A stretch of DNA of 8,548 nucleotides, taken from NCBI GenBank assembly GCA_937975655.1, contig CALJTZ010000581.1:1-8548 (forward strand). The letters are read 5' to 3'. This document shows positions 1-6,287 of this stretch, piece by piece; position 1 is the stretch's first letter; the number at the start of each line of letters is the position of its first letter. The DNA comes from an uncultured Synechococcus sp. (GTDB taxonomy: Bacteria; Cyanobacteriota; Cyanobacteriia; PCC-6307; Cyanobiaceae). Made by a program: the position numbers and the translations under genes. The notes beneath the pieces were generated by a model. The model saw only the letters and a list, made by a program, of their open reading frames with translations. It did not search any database and was not told the origin of the DNA.

Positions 1-248
1 CGCACGGCCTGACTGGCCTGGCACAGACACCCCTCGAAATCGCTGGTGATCGCCACCTCCAGTTCACCGAGACCCAGCTCCAGGCCCAGATCCGCGCCCT
101 CTTTGCCCGGCGTGGTGTCGATGGCGCCGATCAGGCGACAGTCGCCTGCGGCGGCCACGGCCTTCACCACCTCGGCACCCATCCGTCCCAGGGCGCCAGC
201 CACCACCACAGCAATGGGGGCTGAGCTGGGAGCTGAAGCGGTGGTCAT
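1..248 (-). CDS. dapB: 4-hydroxy-tetrahydrodipicolinate reductase, N-terminal part (runs off left edge)
   Basis: DapB reduces 4-hydroxy-tetrahydrodipicolinate with NAD(P)H in the cytoplasm, a step of the diaminopimelate/lysine pathway that also feeds peptidoglycan. Eighty-two complete codons are visible, read leftward from an ATG at 248-246. After a short Ala/Ser/Pro-rich leader come a hydrophobic beta strand and the Rossmann nucleotide-binding motif AGALGRMG at residues 17-24, then RLIGAIDTTPGKEG at about residues 38-51, where DapB proteins bind the cofactor ribose and phosphate. GxxGRMG followed by this spacing is diagnostic of DapB. The catalytic His and substrate-binding C-terminal domain lie outside the window. 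No clear Shine-Dalgarno sequence precedes the ATG. The gene is divergent from chlH, 126 bp away. Identity is confident; whether the gene is intact cannot be judged here. Confidence 0.93.
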   Translation of the reverse strand, partial: MTTASAPSSAPIAVVVAGALGRMGAEVVKAVAAAGDCRLIGAIDTTPGKEGADLGLELGLGELEVAITSDFEGCLCQASQAV

Positions 249-374
249 GGGGCGGCACGCAGAGCAGCTGAGCCTATGGGCCAGCCCAGGCGATCCCCTG
301 TAAATCCTTGCCGTTTCCCCTCGCACAGGCGCCCGGGGCTTCGTAGGCTCCTTCACATTGCTCAATCAGCGCGC
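249..374. promoter_or_regulatory. Divergent dapB/chlH intergenic region, probably with both promoters
   Basis: This 126-bp gap separates two head-to-head genes, so both promoters probably lie here or just inside the coding ends. The heptamer TAGGCTC occurs on the plus strand at 344-350, and its inverse GAGCCTA lies at 270-276. Read toward each gene, TAGGCT keeps the T, A and final T of a bacterial -10 box (TATAAT) and would give leaders of roughly 15-20 nt. No good -35 box sits 16-18 bp upstream of either. TTTACA (minus strand, 304-299) is 22 bp from the dapB candidate and TTGCCG (308-313) is 30 bp from the chlH candidate, both too far. The promoter assignment is therefore tentative. Confidence 0.4.
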
Positions 375-3300
375 ATGTTCACGCAGGTCCGCTCTTCCTC
401 CCGCCGCGTCAGCCCCGCGGAGGTGAACGGACGGGCCGTGATGAAGGCCGTGTATGTGGTGCTGGAGCCCCAGTACCAGAACGCCCTCACCCAGGCCGCC
501 ACCTCCCTCAACGACCAGAACGGTCCCCTGGCGGTGGACCTCAGCGGCTATCTGATCGAGGAGCTGCGGGACCCCCAGAACTACGCCGACTTCTGCGCCG
601 ATGTGGCCGAAGCCGATGTGTTCATCGCCTCGCTGATCTTCATCGAGGACCTGGCCCAGAAGGTGGTGGACGCCGTGGCCCCGCACCGCGACCGGCTCAA
701 GGCCGCTGTGGTGTTTCCCTCCATGCCGGAGGTGATGCGCCTCAACAAGCTGGGCACCTTCTCCATGGCCCAGTTGGGCCAGAGCAAGAGCGCCATCGCC
801 GGCTTCATGAAAAAGCGGAAGGAGGCCGGCGGCGCTGGCTTCCAGGACGCCATGCTCAAGCTGCTCAACACCCTGCCGACGGTGTTGAAGTATCTGCCGG
901 TGGAGAAGGCCCAGGACGCCCGCTCCTTCATGGTGTCGTTCCAGTACTGGCTGGGCGGCACCCCGGACAACCTGCGGAACTTCCTGCTGATGCTGGCGGA
1001 TAAGTACGTGTTCCCCAGGGGAGACAGCGACCGCCCCGAGCTGCAGGTGGCCGACCCCGAAGTGTTCCCCGATCTGGGCATCTGGCACCCCCTGGCCCCA
1101 GGGATGTTCGAGGACCTCAAGGAATACCTCAACTGGACCGCCAGCCGCAGCGACCTCTCTGAGGCTGCCCGCCAGGGCCCGGTGATCGGCCTGGTACTGC
1201 AGCGCAGCCACATCGTGACCGGCGATGAAGCCCACTACGTGGCGGTGATTCAGGAACTCGAATACCGCGGCGCCACCGTGATTCCGGTGTTCTGCGGCGG
1301 ACTGGATTTCACCAAGCCGGTGAATGCCTTCTTCTACGACCCGATCAATCCCGATGTCCCGCTGGTGGATGGAGTGGTGTCGCTCACCGGCTTCGCCCTG
1401 GTGGGCGGCCCGGCCCGCCAGGACCACCCCAAGGCCATTGAGGTGCTGAAAAAGCTCAATCGTCCCTACATGGTAGCCCTCCCCCTGGTGTTCCAGACCA
1501 CCCAGGAGTGGGAAGAAAGCGATCTGGGCCTGCACCCCGTGCAGGTGGCCCTGCAGATCGCCATCCCGGAACTGGATGGCGCCATTGAGCCAATCGTGCT
1601 GAGTGGCCGGGACGATGCCACCGGCAAGGCCCACACCCTGCAGGACCGGGTGGATGCCATCGCCGAACGGGCCATCCGCTGGGCCTCCCTGCGGGTGAAG
1701 CCCCGAACCGACAAGAAGCTGGCGATCACGGTGTTCAGCTTCCCGCCCGACAAGGGCAACGTGGGTACCGCTGCCTACCTCGATGTATTCGGCTCGATCT
1801 ACCGGGTGCTCGAGGAGATGAAGGCCAAGGGCTATGACGTGCGCGATCTGCCTCGCGATTCCAAGGCCCTGATGGAGGCGGTGATCAACGATCCCGAAGC
1901 CCTCCAGGGTGCCCCGGAGCTGTCGATCGCCCACCGCATGAGCGTGGAGGAATACGAGCGGCTCACGCCCTATTCCGAGCGCCTCGAGGAGAACTGGGGC
2001 AAGCCCCCCGGCAACCTCAATAGCGACGGCACCAACCTGCTGATCTACGGCCGCCACTTCGGCAACGTGTTCGTTGGCGTCCAGCCCACCTTCGGCTACG
2101 AGGGTGACCCCATGCGCCTGCTCTATTCCCGCAGCGCCAGCCCCCACCACGGCTTTGCGGCCTACTACACCTATCTGGAGAAGGTGTGGCAGGCCGATGC
2201 CGTGCTGCACTTCGGCACCCACGGCTCGCTGGAGTTCATGCCCGGCAAGCAGATGGGCATGAGCGAAACCTGCTATCCCGATTCCCTGATCGGCGCCCTG
2301 CCTAATCTCTACTACTACGCCGCCAATAACCCCAGCGAAGCCACCATCGCCAAGCGGCGTGGCTACGCCTCCACCATCAGCTACCTCACCCCACCGGCCG
2401 AGAACGCCGGGTTGTATCGCGGCCTCAAAGAGCTGGGCGAACTGGTGGGCTCCTACCAGCAGCTGCGTGAGGGCTCCAGAGGCGTGCAGATCGTGAACGC
2501 GATCGTGGAAACGGCGCGCCAGTGCAACCTCGATAAGGACGTGGTGCTGCCGGAGGTTGATGCCTCCGAGATCGACCTTGATGCCCGTGACGGCGTGGTG
2601 GGTGCGGTGTACCGCCAGCTGATGGAGATCGAAAGCCGGCTGCTGCCCTGCGGTTTGCACACCATCGGCAAACCTCCCACCGCCGAGGAGGCGATCGCCA
2701 CCCTGGTGAACATCGCCGCCCTGGAGCGCGATGAGGATGGCCTGCGCTCGCTGCCAGCGCTACTGGCCGAGAGCCGCGGACGCACGATTGCCGACGTGTA
2801 CAAGGGCAACGACGACGGCGTGCTCGCCGACGTGGAGCTCAACCGCACCATCACCGAGGTGTGCCGCGCCGCCGTGGGCTCCATGGTGAAGGCCGTCACC
2901 GGGGCCGATGGCCGCGTAACCCTGCGGGACAACTTCGGCTGGTTCTTCAACCTGCTGGAGCGCTTCGGCTTCAAACTTCCCAGCCCCTGGCTGAGCGCTT
3001 GCCGCTCGGCAGGGTTCGGTGAGGTGGACCAGGCCGAGCTCGACAAACTGTTCGGCTACCTGCGCTTCTGCCTGGAGCAGATCTGCGCCGACATGGAGAT
3101 GGAGAGCCTGCTCAAGGCCCTCGATGGCGAATACGTGCTGCCCGGCCCCGGCGGCGACCCGATCCGCAATCCCGGCGTGCTGCCCAGCGGCAAGAACATC
3201 CACGCCCTGGATCCCCAGTCCATCCCCACCCGCGCCGCGATTGCGGCGGCCAAGGTGGTGGTGGACCGGCTGATTGAGCGCCAAAAGGCCGAACAGGGCG

Positions 3301-4376
3301 CCTGGCCTGAAACCATTGCCTGCGTGCTCTGGGGCACCGACAACATCAAGACCTACGGCGAATCCCTGGCCCAGATCCTCTGGTTCATTGGCGTGCGGCC
3401 CGTGGCCGACTCCCTGGGCCGGGTGAACAAGCTCGAACTGATCCCCCTCGAAGAGCTGGGCCGCCCCCGCATCGATGTGGTGGTGAACTGCAGCGGCGTG
3501 TTCCGCGATCTGTTCATCAACCAGATGGGTCTGATCGACCAGGGCGTGAAGATGGCCGCCGAGGCGGACGAGCCCCTGGAGATGAACTTCGTGCGTCGTC
3601 ACGCCCAGGAACAGGCGGAGGCCCAGGGCGTGTCCTTGCGGGATGCCGCCACCCGGGTGTTCTCGAACGCCAGCGGCAGCTACAGCTCCAACGTGAACCT
3701 GGCGGTGGAGAACAGCACCTGGGAGGAGGAGAACGAGCTGCAGGAGATGTACCTCTCCCGCAAAACCTTCGCCTTCAACGCCGACAACCCTGGTGAGATG
3801 AACCAGAACCGCGAAGTGTTCGAATCGGCGATGAAAACCGCCGATGTGACCTTCCAGAACCTGGATTCAGCGGAGATTTCGCTCACCGATGTGAGCCACT
3901 ATTTCGATTCCGACCCCACCAAACTGATCCAGGGCCTGCGGGATGACGGCAAGGCCCCGTCCAGCTACATCGCCGACACCACAACCGCCAATGCCCAGGT
4001 GCGCTCCTTGAGCGAGACCATCCGCCTGGACTCACGCACCAAGCTGCTCAACCCCAAGTGGTATGAGGGCATGCTCAACTCCGGCTACGAGGGCGTTCGG
4101 GAAGTGGCCAAGCGTCTCAACTTCACCCTCGGTTGGAGTGCCACCAGCGGTGCCGTGGACAACTTCGTTTACGAAGAGGCCAACGACACCTTCATCAACG
4201 ACCCAGAGATGCGCCAGCGGCTGATGGATCTCAATCCCCACAGCTTCCGCCGCATCGTGGGCACCCTGTTGGAGGTGAATGGTCGCGGTTACTGGGAAAC
4301 CTCCGACGAGAACATCCAGCAACTGCAGGAGATCTACCAGGAGATCGAGGACCGGATCGAGGGCGTCACCACCTAG
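375..4376 (+). CDS. chlH: Magnesium chelatase subunit H (ChlH), 1333 aa
   Basis: ChlH is the large porphyrin-binding subunit of the ChlH/ChlI/ChlD magnesium chelatase. The complex inserts Mg2+ into protoporphyrin IX with ATP hydrolysis by ChlI/ChlD, which is the committed step of chlorophyll synthesis. The 1333 residues match the usual cyanobacterial length of about 1330. An N-terminal ChlH-specific domain (about residues 24-185, including YLIEELRDP and VVFPSMPEVMRLNKLG) is followed by the long CobN/Mg-chelatase domain. That domain includes GNVGTAAYLDVFGSIYRVL (461-479), HFGTHGSLEFMPGKQMG (612-628), CVLWGTDNIKTYGESLAQ (983-1000) and VVNCSGVFRDLFINQMGLID (1037-1056). The HGSLEF segment with Glu620 belongs to the conserved central cavity region. 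The frame is open back to an ATG at 276, but the extra 33 residues are Arg/Pro-rich and unlike ChlH. The ATG at 375 gives MFTQVRSSSRRVSPAE, matching the family N-terminus. The reading frame is intact. Its stop overlaps the stop of convergent folP. Confidence 0.98.
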   Translation: MFTQVRSSSRRVSPAEVNGRAVMKAVYVVLEPQYQNALTQAATSLNDQNGPLAVDLSGYLIEELRDPQNYADFCADVAEADVFIASLIFIEDLAQKVVDAVAPHRDRLKAAVVFPSMPEVMRLNKLGTFSMAQLGQSKSAIAGFMKKRKEAGGAGFQDAMLKLLNTLPTVLKYLPVEKAQDARSFMVSFQYWLGGTPDNLRNFLLMLADKYVFPRGDSDRPELQVADPEVFPDLGIWHPLAPGMFEDLKEYLNWTASRSDLSEAARQGPVIGLVLQRSHIVTGDEAHYVAVIQELEYRGATVIPVFCGGLDFTKPVNAFFYDPINPDVPLVDGVVSLTGFALVGGPARQDHPKAIEVLKKLNRPYMVALPLVFQTTQEWEESDLGLHPVQVALQIAIPELDGAIEPIVLSGRDDATGKAHTLQDRVDAIAERAIRWASLRVKPRTDKKLAITVFSFPPDKGNVGTAAYLDVFGSIYRVLEEMKAKGYDVRDLPRDSKALMEAVINDPEALQGAPELSIAHRMSVEEYERLTPYSERLEENWGKPPGNLNSDGTNLLIYGRHFGNVFVGVQPTFGYEGDPMRLLYSRSASPHHGFAAYYTYLEKVWQADAVLHFGTHGSLEFMPGKQMGMSETCYPDSLIGALPNLYYYAANNPSEATIAKRRGYASTISYLTPPAENAGLYRGLKELGELVGSYQQLREGSRGVQIVNAIVETARQCNLDKDVVLPEVDASEIDLDARDGVVGAVYRQLMEIESRLLPCGLHTIGKPPTAEEAIATLVNIAALERDEDGLRSLPALLAESRGRTIADVYKGNDDGVLADVELNRTITEVCRAAVGSMVKAVTGADGRVTLRDNFGWFFNLLERFGFKLPSPWLSACRSAGFGEVDQAELDKLFGYLRFCLEQICADMEMESLLKALDGEYVLPGPGGDPIRNPGVLPSGKNIHALDPQSIPTRAAIAAAKVVVDRLIERQKAEQGAWPETIACVLWGTDNIKTYGESLAQILWFIGVRPVADSLGRVNKLELIPLEELGRPRIDVVVNCSGVFRDLFINQMGLIDQGVKMAAEADEPLEMNFVRRHAQEQAEAQGVSLRDAATRVFSNASGSYSSNVNLAVENSTWEEENELQEMYLSRKTFAFNADNPGEMNQNREVFESAMKTADVTFQNLDSAEISLTDVSHYFDSDPTKLIQGLRDDGKAPSSYIADTTTANAQVRSLSETIRLDSRTKLLNPKWYEGMLNSGYEGVREVAKRLNFTLGWSATSGAVDNFVYEEANDTFINDPEMRQRLMDLNPHSFRRIVGTLLEVNGRGYWETSDENIQQLQEIYQEIEDRIEGVTT

Positions 4377-5251
4377 GTCCGGCGCCAGAGGGCGTCAGCC
4401 ATCCGTGAGGTGTCCACCATCGGCTTGCCGTCGTGGACCCGCACCACATCAGCCCCTCCTGCCACGCACTTGGCTACCACAGCCGCTGTGCCCCAGATGC
4501 GTGCCTTGGCCTTGGGCTGCTCAAGCACCGCGCCGATGAAGCGCTTGCGAGAGGGCCCCACCAGCAGCGGAACCCCTTCAGCCCCCAACTGCGGCAAGCC
4601 ATCTAGGAGCTCCAGGTTCTGCTCGGTGGTCTTGGCGAAGCCGAGGCCGGGATCCCAGATCAGTTGCCTAGAGCTCACACCGGCCGCTAGAGCCCGGTCG
4701 GTAGCGGCGAGCAGCGCCTCGCGCACCCCCTCCACCACCCCAGCGTGGCCGTAGTCCGTGAGGCCATCCATGCTGGAACTGTCGCCGCGGGAGTGCATCA
4801 GCACGTAGGGGCAAGCCGCAGCCGCCACGAGGGCGAGCATGGCGGGATCCCGCTGGCCAGCACTCACATCGTTGATCCAGTCGGCCCCGGCCTCCAGGGC
4901 GGCCGCCGCCACAGGGGCGCGGAAGGTGTCCACGGAAATCAGCGGCGGGCGGCGGGCGGCGGGGTCGTCGCCGCGGGCAGGACAGTGCAGCGCACCAGCG
5001 GCGATGGCCTCACGCATCAGCTTCAACGCCGGTAACACCCGCTGCAGTTCCTCCTCAGCGCCCACATCCATGGCTCCAGGCCGGGTGCTCTGCCCGCCCA
5101 AGTCCAAGATGTCCACCCCTTCGGCCACCAAGCGCTGCGCCTGGGCCAGGGCACGCTGGGGCTGATCGAACTGGCCGCCGTCGCTGAAGGAATCGGGGGT
5201 GAGGTTGATCACTCCCATCACATAGGTGCGCCGGCCCCAGGGCAAGGCCAT
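4373..5251 (-). CDS. folP: Dihydropteroate synthase, 292 aa
   Basis: FolP condenses 6-hydroxymethyl-7,8-dihydropterin diphosphate with p-aminobenzoate to make dihydropteroate in folate synthesis; the family is the sulfonamide target. The TIM-barrel motifs appear in order: VMGVINLTPDSFSDGG (11-26), DILDLGGQSTRPGA (47-60, Gln where many bacteria have Glu), ISVDTF (105-110), INDVSAG (126-132), LMHSRGD (151-157), IWDPGLGFAKT (198-208), GPSRKRFIG (232-240) and GTAAVVAKCVAGGADVVRVHD (start 254). The pterin- and sulfa-site residues expected in these motifs are present. Residues about 86-103 form a Pro/Arg/Ala-rich stretch that looks longer than the E. coli loop. The ATG at 5251 is chosen because it sits ten residues before the first motif; the open frame extends to 5422, but that part reads tpiA in another frame. 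The start overlaps the tpiA stop by one base (TGATG), suggesting translational coupling. The stop overlaps the chlH stop. Confidence 0.97.
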   Translation of the reverse strand: MALPWGRRTYVMGVINLTPDSFSDGGQFDQPQRALAQAQRLVAEGVDILDLGGQSTRPGAMDVGAEEELQRVLPALKLMREAIAAGALHCPARGDDPAARRPPLISVDTFRAPVAAAALEAGADWINDVSAGQRDPAMLALVAAAACPYVLMHSRGDSSSMDGLTDYGHAGVVEGVREALLAATDRALAAGVSSRQLIWDPGLGFAKTTEQNLELLDGLPQLGAEGVPLLVGPSRKRFIGAVLEQPKAKARIWGTAAVVAKCVAGGADVVRVHDGKPMVDTSRMADALWRRT

Positions 5252-5991
5252 CAGGCCGCTACGGGCACCTGATAGTTGGCGATGCGGGCAAAGCCCTCGG
5301 GATCGAGGGAAGCGCCGCCCACCAGCACGCCGTCGATGTCGCTCTGGGCCATCAGTTGATCGATATTGCCGGGGTTCACCGAACCGCCGTACTGGATCAC
5401 CACCTCGGGGTAGCCCACCCACTGCCGCACCAGCCCGCAGATGCGGTTGGCTTCAGCAGCCTCACAGGTTTTGCCCGTGCCGATGGCCCAGATGGGCTCA
5501 TAGGCCACGATCAAACGGGCGGGATCAAGGCCATCGATGCCCTGCTCCACCTGGCGACGGATCACCCGCTCCGCCTCGCCGGCCTCCCGCTGCGAATCAC
5601 TCTCCCCCACGCAGAGGATGGGGATCATCCCCGCTTTCTGGGCCGCGCGAGCCCTGAGGTTGATCTGCTCGTCGGACTCGCTGTAGTACTTGCGGGGCTC
5701 GCTGTGGCCCACGATCGCGTGGCTCACCCCGTGCTCGAGCAACATCGGCGCCGAGATCATGCCGGTGAAGGCGCCTTTGCCCTCCCAGTGAATGTTCTGG
5801 GCACTCAGATGGATGCCGGTGCCGGCGAGGGCAGCCCCCAGGGTGGCGATGGCCGTGAAGGGCGGCGCCAGCACCACCTCGCGATCGGGGGGCAGGGCAG
5901 CCACCAGAGGCTTGAAGGCGTCGGCAAAGGCCTGCGCTTCGGCACAGGTCATGTGCATCTTCCAGTTGCCTGCGATGACGGCCTTGCCCAC
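5251..5991 (-). CDS. tpiA: Triosephosphate isomerase, 246 aa
   Basis: TpiA interconverts glyceraldehyde 3-phosphate and dihydroxyacetone phosphate in the cytoplasm, serving the Calvin cycle, glycolysis and gluconeogenesis. Numbered from the GTG at 5991, GNWKMH holds Asn9 and Lys11, the catalytic His96 lies in VGHSEPRKYY, and the catalytic base Glu165 lies in AYEPIWAIGTGKT with loop 6 behind it. YGGSVNPGN and GVLVGGASLD form the phosphate-binding end. All catalytic residues are present and the length is normal. GHSEPRKYY in place of the common GHSERRxYF is, from memory, usual in marine picocyanobacteria. A TTG at 6000 is the first possible start after an in-frame TAG (6009-6007) and would add three residues. 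GTG at 5991 is preferred because it gives MGKAVIAGNWK, aligned with MRKxVIAGNWK of relatives. The gene lies between the S4-protein gene and folP on the same strand, probably in one operon. Confidence 0.97.
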   Translation of the reverse strand: MGKAVIAGNWKMHMTCAEAQAFADAFKPLVAALPPDREVVLAPPFTAIATLGAALAGTGIHLSAQNIHWEGKGAFTGMISAPMLLEHGVSHAIVGHSEPRKYYSESDEQINLRARAAQKAGMIPILCVGESDSQREAGEAERVIRRQVEQGIDGLDPARLIVAYEPIWAIGTGKTCEAAEANRICGLVRQWVGYPEVVIQYGGSVNPGNIDQLMAQSDIDGVLVGGASLDPEGFARIANYQVPVAA

Positions 5992-6000
5992 AGCGTCCAA

Positions 6001-6018
6001 GGGGGTCTAAGAGCCCCC
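6001..6018. other. GC-rich stem-loop abutting the tpiA start
   Basis: GGGGG at 6001-6005 pairs with CCCCC at 6014-6018. One bulged base (6006) and two more pairs (6007:6013, 6008:6012) close a three-base loop. On the minus strand, the transcribed strand for the S4 gene and tpiA, the hairpin lies in the short S4-tpiA gap, and its 3' arm ends directly before the TTG at 6000, nine bases before the preferred GTG. No T-run follows on either strand, so it does not look like a classical intrinsic terminator. It could mask the tpiA ribosome-binding region or stabilise a processed mRNA end; both are inference. Confidence 0.35.
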
Positions 6019-6038
6019 CAACCTAGAGGCTGACCCGA

Positions 6039-6287
6039 TCAGGGCTGATCGAGCCGCTCTGGTACGACAAAGGTGCTGCCGGAGAGCTCCACCCGATCCC
6101 CTGGCTTGAGCTTGCGGCCCCGGCGGGTTTCCTGGAAACCATTCACCCTCACCTCGCCGATCTGGATGCGTTGCTTGGCCTCGCCGCCAGTGCCCACCAG
6201 GCCCTGCCACTTGAGGAATTGATCGAGGCGGATGGGCTCAGGAGCGGCGTCCAAAAAAGCGCTGATAGCTTGCCCCGATGCTCGCAC
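6039..6287 (-). CDS. Small S4-domain RNA-binding protein (YbcJ-like), up to 82 aa
   Basis: The product is almost entirely one S4 RNA-binding domain. Core residues 19-50 contain IRLDQFLKWQGLVGTGGEAK followed by RIQIGEVRVNG, then ETRRGRKLKPGDRVEL (53-68), a Lys/Arg-rich face for RNA contact and the closing strand. This pattern matches the YbcJ-type group of stand-alone S4 proteins, which are thought to act in RNA or ribosome metabolism; the precise target is not known to me. No catalytic domain, such as a pseudouridine synthase, follows. The frame opens at GTG 6287, giving about 18 residues before the domain and a 10-bp overlap with the divergent ABC gene. TTG at 6254 would give a 71-residue protein closer to the family start and remove the overlap. 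The start is undecided. The gene is followed by tpiA and folP on the same strand. Confidence 0.85.
   Translation of the reverse strand: MRASGQAISAFLDAAPEPIRLDQFLKWQGLVGTGGEAKQRIQIGEVRVNGFQETRRGRKLKPGDRVELSGSTFVVPERLDQP

Noticed and set aside
46..303. Plus-strand and minus-strand small open frames at the left edge (46-303 plus, 64-258 minus)
   Set aside because: Both overlap the true dapB frame, which has the AGALGRMG motif. These frames are Arg/Pro/Ser- or Gly-rich without motifs.
276..374. ChlH N-terminal extension from the ATG at 276
   Set aside because: The extra 33 residues are Arg/Pro-rich and unlike known ChlH. They would also leave only 27 bp to the dapB start; the ATG at 375 gives the family N-terminus.
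366..2660. 764-codon open frame on the minus strand opposite chlH
   Set aside because: It lies wholly antisense to a clear ChlH. Its His/Gly/Gln/Val-rich composition, without recognisable motifs, is the usual shadow of a GC-rich gene whose codon positions avoid stops on the opposite strand.
2691..2698. GCGATCGC, the cyanobacterial HIP1 octamer
   Set aside because: Only one copy was noticed in 8.5 kb, which is not above chance at this GC content. It does not show the HIP1 enrichment of some freshwater cyanobacteria.
5356..6033. 225-codon plus-strand open frame opposite tpiA
   Set aside because: It is the shadow of tpiA, whose catalytic motifs are all present on the other strand.
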